NCBI RefSeq assembly: GCF_035982055.1
Contig: NZ_CP108427.1
Location: 7,439,001-7,503,000 of the forward strand
DNA: 64,000 nt
Reading direction: 5' to 3'
Origin: Streptomyces sp. NBC_01288
GTDB taxonomy: Bacteria > Actinomycetota > Actinomycetes > Streptomycetales > Streptomycetaceae
Positions within the stretch are counted from its first letter, which is position 1. Each line of letters starts with the position of its first letter. The notes below the pieces were generated by a model that worked only from the letters and a program-made list of their open reading frames with translations, was not told where the DNA came from and ran no database searches. This document shows positions 52,298-61,607 of the stretch, in pieces. The position numbers were made by a program, and so were the translations under genes.

Positions 52298-52900
52298 TTA
52301 CCAAGGCGCAGGCGGCGGTGCCGTCAGATGGTCCGTCAGGCGGGACAAACGGTCACGGAAGCGGCGCCGCCCCCGTGTCGCCGGGAGGACGTTCTCGCCG
52401 GCCGCCGCGCTCACCAGGTGCTGGACGGTGTCGAGGTCCAGGTCCGTGCCCTCGGGTACGGGGAGTGACTCGTGGGCCAGGGAGGCGAGTTCGCGGTCAC
52501 CGGAGCCCAGCGAGAGGACGGTCGCCCCGGCCCGGCGGGCGTCGTGCACCCGTTCCAGGAGCGGGTCACCGGGGACCTCGGGGGACACCACCAGCAGCGT
52601 TTCCCCACGCCGGGCCGCCTCGATCCGGCCGAGCCCGACCGCCAGGTGCGCCGGATCCGAGGGACGCGCGTCATGTCGTACGAGAGTCGGTGCCAGCTCG
52701 GGCGTACCCGACCACGCGGCCTCGTCGACCAGGTGCGCCGCGAGATGCCACGGCTCGTACGCCGGCGTGCCCACCAGCAACAGCCCACCCCCGTGCGACA
52801 CCACCGACCCGCGCAACACCCCCGCGAACCGTCGGGTCGCCCCCAACCACTCGGTCCCGGCGAGCACTTCACGCAACAGCGCGACCCGTACGGCGTCCAT
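52298..52900 (-). CDS. SIS-like (sugar isomerase fold) protein, unknown function
   Basis: A 200-residue protein from ATG 52900. The alternating strand-helix sequence with SVVSHGGGLLLVGTPAYEPW, ETLLVVSPEVPGDPLLERVHDAR, GATVLSLGSGDRELASLAHESLPVPEG and a terminal helix follows the sugar isomerase (SIS) fold, in which the phosphosugar-binding loop is Gly/Ser-rich. The substrate residues (Ser/Thr cluster) are not clear. It overlaps no neighbour, is divergent from the sialidase gene 105 bp away, and the repeat array ends at its stop codon. Confidence 0.65.
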   Translation of the reverse strand: MDAVRVALLREVLAGTEWLGATRRFAGVLRGSVVSHGGGLLLVGTPAYEPWHLAAHLVDEAAWSGTPELAPTLVRHDARPSDPAHLAVGLGRIEAARRGETLLVVSPEVPGDPLLERVHDARRAGATVLSLGSGDRELASLAHESLPVPEGTDLDLDTVQHLVSAAAGENVLPATRGRRRFRDRLSRLTDHLTAPPPAPW

Positions 52901-53005
52901 GTCCGCGCATCCTGCCTCAACCGGCCACTCGTGACGCGGAGTTCACCACGAATTCGCCCAACTTGGGGATGGTGCGGGCTCATCGGTCCCACAAGGAGTC
53001 ACCTC

Positions 53006-54115
53006 ATGACAGAAACCGCAGAGACCTCAGAGGCCGCAGAGACCGCGGATGTATCCGTCCCCTTCATCGCCGGCCAAGGCGGCTACGCGAGCTACCGCAT
53101 CCCCGCCGTCGTGGTCACCGCCACCGGCACCCTCCTCGCGTTCTGCGAAGGCCGCGTCGACTCAGCGAGCGACCACGGCCACATCGAGATCGTCCTGCGG
53201 CGTTCCACGGACGGCGGCCGCACCTGGGGCCCGCTCACCCCCGCCGCCACCAACGGCCCCCACCTCGCGGGCAACCCCGCCCCCGTCGTCCTCGACACCG
53301 GCCGCGTCCTGCTCGTCTACGTCCGCGCGACCGCCACCGCCACCGAGGACGCCATCCTGCGCGGCCAGGTGAAGCCGGCCGACGGGCGCAGGATCTGGGT
53401 GCGGTACAGCGACGACGACGGTGTCACCTGGTCGAGTTCGACGGAGATCACCGACCGGGTGAAGAAGCCCGAGTGGCGCTGGTACGCCACCACGCCCGGG
53501 CACGCGATCCAGTTGAGCACCGGCCGTGTGGTCGTCGCCGCCAACCACACGATCCCGCCCACCGGCACGGACGTAGGCAATGAGGCGAAGTACAACAGCG
53601 GCCATTGCCTGCTCAGCGACGACAGGGGCGAGACGTGGTCCCTCGGTTACGTCGACGAGAACCCGGACGGCTACGTCAACTGCAACGAGACCACCGCTGC
53701 CGAACTCCCGGACGGGCGCGTCTACTTCAACACCCGCAACGACTCCCCGTCCCCCGGAAACCGCGCCGACGCGTACTCGACGGACGGCGGCACGACGCTC
53801 ACGAAACCCTTCCGCCCGCAGGCCGGCCTCACCGCCCCGGTCTGTGAGGCCGGCGTCCTCCAACTCCGCGACCCGGACGTGCTGTTGTACTCCGGCCCCG
53901 CCGACCCGGCCGCCCGCGCCCTGATGACCCTGCGCGCCTCCACCGACGCCGGCACCACCTGGCGCCCCGTGCACACGGTCGACGGACTGCCCGCCGCCTA
54001 CTCCGACCTCGTACGCGTCGACGACGACACGGTCGGACTCCTCTACGAGACCGGCGACTTCGGGCCGTACGAGACGATCACCTTCCGCCGGGTCCCCGTG
54101 ACGGACCTCACCTGA
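53006..54115 (+). CDS. Sialidase-fold exo-glycosidase (GH33-like), apparently cytoplasmic
   Basis: A 369-residue protein from ATG 53006 (AAGGAG 7 nt upstream); the longer frame from 52472 is antisense shadow. The first conserved Arg is in YRIPA (about residue 32). Five Asp-box-like motifs (S-x-D-x-G-x-T-W) are visible: RSTDGGRTW, YSDDDGVTW, LSDDRGETW, YSTDGGTTL and ASTDAGTTW, defining a six-bladed propeller. There is no signal peptide or anchor. It should cleave sialic acid or a related acid sugar; without export the natural substrate may be an imported oligosaccharide. Confidence 0.85.
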   Translation: MTETAETSEAAETADVSVPFIAGQGGYASYRIPAVVVTATGTLLAFCEGRVDSASDHGHIEIVLRRSTDGGRTWGPLTPAATNGPHLAGNPAPVVLDTGRVLLVYVRATATATEDAILRGQVKPADGRRIWVRYSDDDGVTWSSSTEITDRVKKPEWRWYATTPGHAIQLSTGRVVVAANHTIPPTGTDVGNEAKYNSGHCLLSDDRGETWSLGYVDENPDGYVNCNETTAAELPDGRVYFNTRNDSPSPGNRADAYSTDGGTTLTKPFRPQAGLTAPVCEAGVLQLRDPDVLLYSGPADPAARALMTLRASTDAGTTWRPVHTVDGLPAAYSDLVRVDDDTVGLLYETGDFGPYETITFRRVPVTDLT

Positions 54116-54140
54116 CCCGATACGGGTCCGGAGCCGGACG

Positions 54141-54146
54141 TAAAGT
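54141..54146 (+). promoter_or_regulatory. -10 box TAAAGT, predicted leaderless start of npdG
   Basis: TAAAGT ends 6 nt before ATG 54153, the spacing expected if transcription begins at the start codon. The area in front has no purine-rich ribosome site. Confidence 0.45.
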
Positions 54147-54152
54147 CGGCCC

Positions 54153-54905
54153 ATGACCTCTACCGACAGTGCTGCACAGACCCCCGGGACGACCCCCGCG
54201 ACGGACTCCGGGACCGCCCCCGCGAAGGCCCCCGCCAAGGACCCGTGGGACCTTCCCGACGTCTCCGGACTGGTCGTCGGCGTGCTCGGCGGGACCGGGC
54301 CGCAGGGCAAGGGCCTCGCCTACCGGCTCGCCAAGGCCGGCCAGAAGGTGATCATCGGCTCCCGCGCCGCCGACCGCGCGCAGGCCGCCGCCGACGAACT
54401 CGGCCACGGGGTCGAGGGCGCCGACAACGCCGAGACCGCGCGCCGCAGCGACGTCGTGATCGTCGCCGTGCCCTGGGACGGCCACGGCAAGACCCTGGAG
54501 TCGCTGCGCGAGGAACTGGCCGGCAAGCTCGTCGTCGACTGCGTCAACCCGCTCGGCTTCGACAAGAAGGGCGCCTACGCGCTGAAGCCGGAGGAGGGCA
54601 GCGCCGCCGAACAGGCCGCCGCCCTGCTGCCCGACTCGCGGGTCGCCGCCGCCTTCCACCACCTGTCGGCGGTGCTGCTCATGGACACGGAGATCGCCGA
54701 GATCGACACCGATGTGATGGTGCTGGGCGAGGAGCGCGCCGACGTCGAGATCGTGCAGGCGCTGGCCGGCCGTATCCCCGGCATGCGCGGCGTCTTCGCC
54801 GGCCGGCTGCGCAACGCCCACCAGGTGGAGTCCCTGGTCGCGAACCTGATCTCCGTCAACCGCCGCTACAAGGCACACGCGGGCCTGCGCGTCACGGACG
54901 TCTGA
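54153..54905 (+). CDS. npdG: F420:NADPH oxidoreductase (NADPH-dependent F420 reductase)
   Basis: A 250-residue protein from ATG 54153. After a 35-residue Ala/Thr/Pro-rich extension, the dinucleotide motif is VVGVLGGTGPQGKGLAYRLAKAG, followed by the NADP-selective VIIGSRAADRAQ. DVVIVAVPWDGHGKTLESLRE and VVDCVNPLGFD complete the fold, and the C-terminal RNAHQVESLVANLISVNRRYKAHAGLR is typical of the F420-binding side. It interconverts F420H2 and NADPH and so supplies reduced F420 to actinobacterial reductases. The long N-terminal extension is unusual but found in streptomycete copies. Confidence 0.9.
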   Translation: MTSTDSAAQTPGTTPATDSGTAPAKAPAKDPWDLPDVSGLVVGVLGGTGPQGKGLAYRLAKAGQKVIIGSRAADRAQAAADELGHGVEGADNAETARRSDVVIVAVPWDGHGKTLESLREELAGKLVVDCVNPLGFDKKGAYALKPEEGSAAEQAAALLPDSRVAAAFHHLSAVLLMDTEIAEIDTDVMVLGEERADVEIVQALAGRIPGMRGVFAGRLRNAHQVESLVANLISVNRRYKAHAGLRVTDV

Positions 54906-54974
54906 GCGGGTGGGGGACACTGGTGGCAACCGACCACCGGTGTCCCCTTTGTTCTGCCGACAGGAGCCGATCCC

Positions 54975-55145
54975 ATGCCCCGCCTCGCCCTCTACGCCCT
55001 CGTCGTCTGCCTGCTCGCCGTGGCCGCGGCGGTCGTCTCCTTCGTACAGGGCAGCCTGCTCGGGATCGTGTGGGTGCTGATCGCGGGCCTCTCGTCCAAC
55101 ATGTGCTGGTACTACCTGAAGCGCGGTCGCTCGGTCACCCGTTGA
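54975..55145 (+). CDS. Small membrane protein (56 residues)
   Basis: ATG 54975 with AGGAG 8 nt upstream, stop TGA 55143. The protein (start MPRLALYALVVCLLAVAAAV) has two hydrophobic helices joined by SFVQGSLLG, then a basic C-terminus KRGRSVTR. The stop overlaps the convergent site-2 protease stop by 11 bp. Length and ribosome site support it, but no family is recognised. Confidence 0.7.
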   Translation: MPRLALYALVVCLLAVAAAVVSFVQGSLLGIVWVLIAGLSSNMCWYYLKRGRSVTR

Positions 55146-55935
55146 TCGAGCAGAACTCGTTGGTGCCCTGCCAGAAGCGGTACAGGTTCTGCCCGCAGTA
55201 GGTCTCGAAGTCGCTGATGCCGAGGCCGCGCAGGATCGCGTCGATCACATCGAAGAAGTACGTGTTGATCGACGGCACCCACAGCAGCGCGAACACGAAC
55301 AGCAGGCCGAACGGCGCGAACGGCTCCACCTGCCGCTTGATGTTGTACGACAGCCAGGGCTCGATCACGCCGTAGCCGTCCAGGCCCGGCACCGGCAGGA
55401 AGTTCAGCAGCGCGGCCGTGACCTGGAGCAGCGCGAGGAACGCCAGCGCGAACCGGAAGTCCCGCGGCACCCCGTCGAGCGAGTGCAGCCAGAACGGCGC
55501 GGTGCAGACGGCCGCGAACAGCACGTTCGTCAGCGGACCGGCCGCCGAGATCAGGCTGTGCTTCCAGCGGCCCTGGATCCGGTTGCGCTCGATGAACACC
55601 GCGCCACCGGGCAGACCGATGCCGCCCATGATGACGAAGATCACCGGGAGCACGATGCTGAGCAGCGCGTGCGTGTACTTCAGCGGGTTGAGGGTGAGAT
55701 AGCCCTTCGAGCCGACCGAGATGTCACCGCTGTGCAGGGCGGTGCGGGCGTGCGCGTACTCGTGCAGACACAGCGAGACGATCCAGGCCGCCGTCACGAA
55801 CAGGAACACGGCGATGCCCGGCTTCTCGGCGAACCCGGTCCAGGTGGCCCAGCCGGTCACCGCCGTGACAGCCAGGATCCCGAGGAAGACGGGACTGATC
55901 CGCCGGTCGCTGGGGCGGGTGGTGGTGGCGGTCAT
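55135..55935 (-). CDS. Site-2-type zinc metalloprotease (peptidase M50 family)
   Basis: A 266-residue integral membrane protease from ATG 55935. The zinc motif HExxH is CLHEYAHARTAL (about residue 60), and the third ligand region NxxPxxxLDG is NFLPVPGLDGYG (about residue 180). Helices surround both motifs, and GGAVFIERNRIQGRWKHSLISAAGPLTN is typical of the M50 rhomboid-independent group. It cleaves within the membrane. No anti-sigma or signal partner is adjacent. The upstream gap 55936-56162 holds one 21-codon ORF and no strong signals. Confidence 0.88.
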   Translation of the reverse strand: MTATTTRPSDRRISPVFLGILAVTAVTGWATWTGFAEKPGIAVFLFVTAAWIVSLCLHEYAHARTALHSGDISVGSKGYLTLNPLKYTHALLSIVLPVIFVIMGGIGLPGGAVFIERNRIQGRWKHSLISAAGPLTNVLFAAVCTAPFWLHSLDGVPRDFRFALAFLALLQVTAALLNFLPVPGLDGYGVIEPWLSYNIKRQVEPFAPFGLLFVFALLWVPSINTYFFDVIDAILRGLGISDFETYCGQNLYRFWQGTNEFCSING

Positions 55936-56162
55936 GGGGGCGGGCTCCCTGCTGGGTCGGTGGACGCGAAGCCCGACGGTACCGGGCACGGGGGGAAAAC
56001 GTCTCGCGAGCGGCCGTCGGTTCCGGGGAAGGTGGGGACATGGGACTCTGGCACGCGTTCTACGACCCCGTCACCCCTCGGGCGCTTCTTGGGGAGGCGT
56101 CGTAGCGCGCCCGGCGCCGCGCCGCCGCAACCCCGTGACCGCTTTCCACGCCACCGGAGACA

Positions 56163-59100
56163 ATGGACCCCGTGCGCTATCGCATTCTCGGCACCACCCA
56201 GGCACTACGACCCGACGGTACGCCCGTCCCGGTCGGCGGGGCGCGGCTGCGCGCCCTGCTCACCGTGCTCGCCCTGCGGCCCGGTCGGACCGTGCCCGCG
56301 AGCCTCCTGGTGGACGAGGTGTGGGGCGTGGACACGCCGGCGGACGCCACGGGTGCGCTCCAGGCGCTGGTGGGCAGGCTGCGCCGGGCGCTCGGCGCCG
56401 ACGCGATCACCTCGGCGGAGAGCGGCTACCGGCTCGCCGCCGCCCCCGACGACATCGACCTGCACCGTTTCGAGCGGCTGGCGGGGGAGGGGCTGCGGGC
56501 GCTGGCCGACGGCAACCCCGCGAAGGCGGCCGAGGTCCTGGACGACGCGCTCGCCCTGTGGAGCGGCCCGGCCCTGGCCGACCTCCCCGACCGCACGGCG
56601 GAGGCGGCCCGCTGGGAGACCCGCCACCTGGACGCCCGCCGCGCCCGCCTCACCGCGGCCGTCTCCCTCGGCGACGCGGACACCGCCCTCCCCGAACTGA
56701 CCGCCCTCTGCGACACCCACCCCCTCGACGAACCCCTCCAGTCGCTACGCCTGCGTGCCCTCCGCGCGACGGGCCGCACGGCGGAGGCACTGGCCGCGTA
56801 CGAGGACGTACGACAGCTCCTCGCGGACCGGCTGGGCTCCGACCCGGGTACCGAACTGCGGGCGCTGCACGGGGAGTTGCTCAGCCTCGCCCCCGCGCCC
56901 GCGCCCAGTACGTCCACCCCCACCCCCGTGGTCGTCTCTTCCCCCCGAGCCACCCCACCCCCCGGCAACCTCCGGGCCCGCCTCACCTCCTTCGTCGGCC
57001 GGGAGGCCGACATCGACGTCATCCGGGGTGATCTCGCCTCGGCCCGGCTCGTGACGCTGCTCGGACCCGGCGGGGCCGGGAAGACGCGGCTGTCGCAGGA
57101 GGCCGCCGAAGGGGTGCGGGACGCGGCGCGGGACGGGGTGTGGCTGGCCGAACTCGCCCCCGTGGACGACCCCGACGCCGTACCGACGGCCGTCCTCACC
57201 GCCGTCGGCGCGCGCGAGACCGTGATGTACGGCGCCGGCGCCGAGGCGATCCGGGCCGCCGGCGGCGAGCGGCACGACAAACCCGTCGACCGGCTCGCCG
57301 AACACTGCGGCAGCCGCCGGATGCTGATCGTCCTCGACAACTGCGAGCACGTCGTGGACGCCGCCGCCCGCCTCGTGGAGACCCTGCTGGAGCGCTGCCC
57401 CGCCCTCACCGTGCTCGCCACCAGCCGTGAACCCCTGGGCGTACCGGGCGAGTTGCTGCGCCCGGTGGAGCCACTGCCCGACCCCGTCGCGCTACGGCTG
57501 CTCGCCGACCGGGGTGCCGCCGCCCGGCCCGGGTTCAGCGTCGAGGACGACCCCGAGGCCTGCGCCGAGATCTGCCGGCGCCTCGACGGACTGCCCCTCG
57601 CCATCGAGCTGGCGGCAGCCAGGCTACGGATGTTGACGCCGCGTCAGATCGCCGACCGGCTCGACGACCGCTTCCGGCTGCTCACTTCGGGCAGTCGTAC
57701 GCTGCGGCCCCGCCAGCAGACCCTGCGGGCGGTCGTCGACTGGTCCTGGGACCTGCTGGACGCGGACGAACGGGACGTGCTGAGCACCCTGTCCGTCTTC
57801 GCCGGCGGCTGCGACCTCGCCGCCGCCGAGGCCGTGTGCGGGCCGGTCGCGTTCGAGACGCTCGGCTCCCTCGTCGACAAGTCCCTTGTGGTGGCGGCCC
57901 CTTCGGGCGACGGGGAGATGCGCTACCGGCTCCTGGAGACCGTCGCCGAGTACGCGGGCGAACGGCTCGACGAGGCCGGCCGCCGCCCCCGCGCCGAGCG
58001 CGCCCACCTGACGTACTACCGCGAACTCGCCCGCACCACCGACCCGTTGCTGCGCGGCCCCGGCCAACTCGCCGCCGTAGGACGACTGGAGCTCGAATAC
58101 GAGAACCTCCGCACCGCCCTGCGGCATGCCGTCGCCGAGCGCGACGAGCAGGAGGCGATCTGCCTCGTCCTGTCGCTGACCTGGTACTGGCACATGCGCG
58201 ACGTCCGCATGGAGGCCCGCAACTGGTGCGTCGAGGTCATGGCCCTGGGGCCGGACCCCTTCGCCACCCCCGTCCAGCGCGCCGCCGCGGTCTGGCAGCG
58301 CTGCACCGACGTTCCGCCCCCGCTCACCGGAGAACTCCTCGCCGAGGCCCGGCGCGGACTCCATCTCGCGCATCTGGCCTGTATGGACACGGAGTTGGAC
58401 GCCTGGGAGGCGCCGGCCGCGAAGGAGAAGCTGCGCCTCATCGCCGAGGTCTACGAACCGGGCCTGCCGCAGACCTGCCGTACGCCCGGCATGTTCTGGT
58501 TCTTCGCCGTGCTGCTCAGCGGCGGCGTGGAGCGGCTGCCCGTGATCCTCGACGCCGACATCCACACCTGCCGCACCAACCCCGGCATGGAGTGGGAGCT
58601 GGCCACCACCCTCCAGATGCGCGCCAACATGCTCGCCAACCGCACCGACTGGGCGGGCGACGCGGCCCGGGACGCCGACGAGTCGCTGGAGATTTTCCGC
58701 CGCCTCGGCGACGCCTGGGGCTCCGCCGAGGCGCTCTCCGCCCGCGCCGAGGCACGGGAACGCACCGGCGACTACCGACTGGCTGCCCTCGACTACGAGG
58801 CCGCGATCGAACAGGCCGAACGGCTCGGCGCCCACGGCCAGACGGCCGTACTCGGCGCCCGGCTGGGGAGCGCGCTCATCGAGGCCGGCGAGTTCGAGCG
58901 GGGCGAGCGCCTGCTGCGCGAGGTGATCGAGCAGCAGCACGGGCAGGGCAGCGAGGCGATGCCCGCCGCCCGGATGTTCCTCGCGAGCCGGCTCACCATG
59001 TCCGGCCGCGTCGAGGAGGCACGCGAGGAGATGCGGTTGCTGCGCGAGGAGTTCCCGATCTCCCACTTCGTCGTCTTCGACGCGTTCATCCTCGGCTCGG

Positions 59101-59474
59101 AGGCGTGGGTGGAGGCGGTCGACGGGAACTACGAGGAGTCCCTGGACAAGGTCCGCAAAGCGCTGGAGCGGGCCGGTGACCCCTTGTCCGAGGCCATCGC
59201 CCCGAACATGGTCTCCCTGTACCTGGGGGTCGCCGCGGTCGTCCTCGTCGAAGTCGACGGCGGCAGCCGGGCCAAGGTCGGTGTCCGCTGCCTCGTCGCG
59301 GCGCGGGCGCTGCTGCCGCAGGGGCATGTCGCGACCTCCGTCGAGCGCGAGGTGTACCGCCAGGCCGAGCTGCGAGCGCGCGCCGTGCTCGGCGACGCGG
59401 CCTATGAGTCGTACGAGACCGAGTACGCCGAAGGCGACAGCCTCTCCGCGAGGGAGGCTGCCGCCCTGGTGTGA
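56163..59474 (+). CDS. AfsR/SARP-family regulator with NB-ARC and TPR domains
   Basis: A 1103-residue protein. ATG 56163 has GGAG 4 nt away; GTG 56172 (VRYRILGTTQALRPDG) may be the real start because GACAAT lies 7 nt before it. Residues 1-95 are the winged-helix domain, about 100-240 the BTAD (ITSAESGYRLAAAPDDIDLH), 250-270 a Pro/Thr linker. NB-ARC has P-loop GPGGAGKT near 308 and LIVLDNCEHV as Walker B. From about 640 on, alpha-helical TPR repeats fill the rest. It is a full-length counterpart to the cut SARP at the left edge and probably activates a distal secondary-metabolite or stress locus; none is visible here. Confidence 0.9.
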   Translation: MDPVRYRILGTTQALRPDGTPVPVGGARLRALLTVLALRPGRTVPASLLVDEVWGVDTPADATGALQALVGRLRRALGADAITSAESGYRLAAAPDDIDLHRFERLAGEGLRALADGNPAKAAEVLDDALALWSGPALADLPDRTAEAARWETRHLDARRARLTAAVSLGDADTALPELTALCDTHPLDEPLQSLRLRALRATGRTAEALAAYEDVRQLLADRLGSDPGTELRALHGELLSLAPAPAPSTSTPTPVVVSSPRATPPPGNLRARLTSFVGREADIDVIRGDLASARLVTLLGPGGAGKTRLSQEAAEGVRDAARDGVWLAELAPVDDPDAVPTAVLTAVGARETVMYGAGAEAIRAAGGERHDKPVDRLAEHCGSRRMLIVLDNCEHVVDAAARLVETLLERCPALTVLATSREPLGVPGELLRPVEPLPDPVALRLLADRGAAARPGFSVEDDPEACAEICRRLDGLPLAIELAAARLRMLTPRQIADRLDDRFRLLTSGSRTLRPRQQTLRAVVDWSWDLLDADERDVLSTLSVFAGGCDLAAAEAVCGPVAFETLGSLVDKSLVVAAPSGDGEMRYRLLETVAEYAGERLDEAGRRPRAERAHLTYYRELARTTDPLLRGPGQLAAVGRLELEYENLRTALRHAVAERDEQEAICLVLSLTWYWHMRDVRMEARNWCVEVMALGPDPFATPVQRAAAVWQRCTDVPPPLTGELLAEARRGLHLAHLACMDTELDAWEAPAAKEKLRLIAEVYEPGLPQTCRTPGMFWFFAVLLSGGVERLPVILDADIHTCRTNPGMEWELATTLQMRANMLANRTDWAGDAARDADESLEIFRRLGDAWGSAEALSARAEARERTGDYRLAALDYEAAIEQAERLGAHGQTAVLGARLGSALIEAGEFERGERLLREVIEQQHGQGSEAMPAARMFLASRLTMSGRVEEAREEMRLLREEFPISHFVVFDAFILGSEAWVEAVDGNYEESLDKVRKALERAGDPLSEAIAPNMVSLYLGVAAVVLVEVDGGSRAKVGVRCLVAARALLPQGHVATSVEREVYRQAELRARAVLGDAAYESYETEYAEGDSLSAREAAALV

Positions 59475-59513
59475 GGCCGGCACGGACCCGGTGGGACGGG
59501 ACGCACGGCCGGG

Positions 59514-60338
59514 TCAGGTCTTGGTGCGGAACTTGTAGATCGAGATCGGGGCCATCACCGCGGTGAGCCCCACCGACCAGGCCAGCGTCAGCAGCACGCC
59601 GTGGGCGACCGGGCCGCCGACCATCAGCCCGCGGGCCGCGTCGGCCAGGGCGGACAGCGGGTTGTAGTCGGTGAAGTTCTGGAGCCAGCCCGGCATCGAC
59701 CCGGTCGGCGCGAAGATCGACGAGCCGAACTGCAACGGCATCAGCACCAGGAAGCCCATGGCCTGCACGGACTGCGCGCTCTTCATGGTCACGCCGAGGG
59801 TGAGGAACACCCACATCAGGGCCGAGCCGAACACGGCGGACAGTCCGATCGCGGCGAGCATGCCGAGCCAGTGGTGGATGTGGAAGCCGACGAGGACACC
59901 GACGACCATCAGCACGGCGGACGCGACCAGCATCCGCATCATCTCGACGGAGATCTTGGCGATCAGCACCGAGGCGCGCCCGATGGGCAGCGACCGGAAC
60001 CGGTCCATGACCCCGGTGTGGAAGTCGGTGTTGAAGCCGGTGCCCACCCCCTGGGCCATGTTCATGCCCATCATGGCGAGCAGGCCGGGCACGACGTACT
60101 GCACGTACGCCTCCTGCCCGCCGCCGAGCGACTGCCCGATCGAGCCGCCGAAGACGTACACGAACAGCAGCGTGAAGATGACCGGGAACAGGATGGCGTC
60201 GAACATCGACTCCGGGTCCTGCCGGATCCACAGCAGGTTGCGGCGGATCAGCGCGCCGGTGTGGCGCAGATGGTTGCGCAGCGGGATACGGGGGTCCGCC
60301 GCCGATACGCCGGCGGGGCTCACGGTGACGGCGCTCAT
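59514..60338 (-). CDS. DrrB-like ABC exporter permease
   Basis: A 274-residue, six-helix permease; its ATG overlaps the ATPase stop by 4 bp (ATGA). Motifs fit the ABC-2/DrrB group: an N-terminal RRNLLWIRQDPESMFDAILFPVIFTLLFVYVFGGSI, the conserved YVVPGLLAMMGMNMAQGVG, then FNTDFHTGVMDRFRSLPIGRASVL. It exports drugs or antibiotics with its ATPase partner. Confidence 0.9.
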   Translation of the reverse strand: MSAVTVSPAGVSAADPRIPLRNHLRHTGALIRRNLLWIRQDPESMFDAILFPVIFTLLFVYVFGGSIGQSLGGGQEAYVQYVVPGLLAMMGMNMAQGVGTGFNTDFHTGVMDRFRSLPIGRASVLIAKISVEMMRMLVASAVLMVVGVLVGFHIHHWLGMLAAIGLSAVFGSALMWVFLTLGVTMKSAQSVQAMGFLVLMPLQFGSSIFAPTGSMPGWLQNFTDYNPLSALADAARGLMVGGPVAHGVLLTLAWSVGLTAVMAPISIYKFRTKT

Positions 60339-61354
60339 ACGGCGACCTCCTCGCGGTCGTGGGTGGGCACGGAGTCCTGCGGGGCGCTGGCGCGGTGTCC
60401 GGTGAGGGACAGGAACACCTCGTCCAGGCTGGGGAGTTCGGTGGTGATGGAGGCGATGGTGATGCCGCGGGCGCTCACCGCGCCGACGACGGCGGTCAGT
60501 TGCTCGTCGCTGAGGATCGGCACCAGGACGGTTCCGCTCTCCACGTCGACGGTGACGGTGGCGAGTCCGGTGATGCCCAGCTCGTCCAACGCCCTTGCCA
60601 GCGGCCGCAGTTGCAACGGATCGGCAGGCCGAATGCGCAACGCCCGCCCCCCGACCCTCGCCTTCAGCTCATTGATGGCGCCACCCGCCACGACCTTGCC
60701 GTGGTCGACGACGGTCAGCTCGGAGGCGAGCGCCTCGGCCTCCTCCATGTACTGGGTGGTGAGCAGCACGGTCACGCCGCCGCCGACCATGGACTTCACC
60801 TCGGTCCACACCTCCATGCGGGTGCGGGGGTCGAGCCCGGTGGTCGGCTCGTCCAGGAACAGCACCTGCGGATGCCCGATCATCGAGGCCGCGAGGTCGA
60901 GCCGCCGCCGCATACCGCCGGAGTACGTACTCGCCGGCCGCTTGGCCGCGTCCGTCAGCGAGAACCGCTCCAGCAGTTCGTCGGCGCGGGCCCGGGAGTC
61001 CTTGCGGGACAGGTCGAGCAGCCGCCCGATCATGTACAGGTTCTCCCAGCCCGGGAGCTTCTCGTCCACGGAGGCGTACTGGCCGGTGAGGCCTATCACC
61101 CGGCGCAGCTGGCGGGGCTGGCGCAGGACGTCGTAGCCGGCGACGGTGGCCTCGCCGGAGGTCGGGGCGAGCAGCGTGGACAGGATCCGTACGAGGGTGG
61201 TCTTACCGGCACCGTTCGGCCCGAGCACACCCATCACGGTGCCCTCCCGGACGTCCAGGTCGACGCCGTCCAGCGCCTTGGTCTCGCCGTAATGCTTGAC
61301 CAGCCCCCGCACGGACACGGCCGTGCCGCCGGAATTCATGTCGATTCGCGTCAT
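60335..61354 (-). CDS. DrrA-like ABC exporter ATP-binding protein
   Basis: A 339-residue daunorubicin-resistance-type ATPase from ATG 61354. Walker A GPNGAGKTT (about 44-52), signature YSGGMRRRLDLA, Walker B VLFLDEPTTGLDPRTR and H-loop LLTTQYMEEAEAL are complete. A C-terminal domain of about 110 residues (ARVGGRALRIRPADP) is typical of DrrA. With the downstream permease it forms a two-gene drug exporter. No transcriptional regulator is adjacent. Confidence 0.93.
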   Translation of the reverse strand: MTRIDMNSGGTAVSVRGLVKHYGETKALDGVDLDVREGTVMGVLGPNGAGKTTLVRILSTLLAPTSGEATVAGYDVLRQPRQLRRVIGLTGQYASVDEKLPGWENLYMIGRLLDLSRKDSRARADELLERFSLTDAAKRPASTYSGGMRRRLDLAASMIGHPQVLFLDEPTTGLDPRTRMEVWTEVKSMVGGGVTVLLTTQYMEEAEALASELTVVDHGKVVAGGAINELKARVGGRALRIRPADPLQLRPLARALDELGITGLATVTVDVESGTVLVPILSDEQLTAVVGAVSARGITIASITTELPSLDEVFLSLTGHRASAPQDSVPTHDREEVAV

Positions 61355-61440
61355 GCGGATGACAGTGCCAGGGCCTGCCGACAGAACGCCTACATCCCAC
61401 CGACAGCCACCGACAGCCGCCTACAAAACTCCGACCGGCA

Positions 61441-61513
61441 AAATCCAGCCCGTCCGGCGTTTGAGGACGAGGCCCCTTCAGGGCCGATGGGGGTCTGGGG
61501 GCGGAGCCCCCAG
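61441..61513. repeat. Dispersed Streptomyces repeat ending in CTGGGGGCGGAGCCCCCAG
   Basis: The tract AATCCAGCCCGTCCGGCG, TTTGAGGACGAGGCCCC and the 19-bp hairpin CTGGGGGCGGAGCCCCCAG (61495-61513) form an element I recall as recurrent in streptomycete intergenic DNA. The hairpin repeats the one at 33627-33645. Confidence 0.75.
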
Positions 61514-61538
61514 GGTCGGGCGGCAGGCGACAAAGGGG

Positions 61539-61573
61539 CAGCCCCGCCGACGGGGGAAGATCGGCGGGGCTGC
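61539..61573 (-). terminator. Terminator after panB
   Basis: GCAGCCCCGCCGA (61539-61551) and TCGGCGGGGCTGC (61561-61573) form a perfect 13-bp stem with a 9-nt loop, 35 nt past the panB stop. Confidence 0.8.
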
Positions 61574-61607
61574 GTGGTGCCGCAATGGCTCAGATGGGCC
61601 AGACCGG

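Noticed and set aside
57624..59483. 619-residue minus ORF opposite the second SARP gene
   Set aside because: Shadow of the TPR and NB-ARC coding strand; Gly/Ala/Arg/Glu-rich without domains.
59514..61354. DrrAB as part of a secondary-metabolite cluster
   Set aside because: No polyketide, peptide or terpene synthase gene is seen within the window; the exporter stands alone between a SARP gene and panB.
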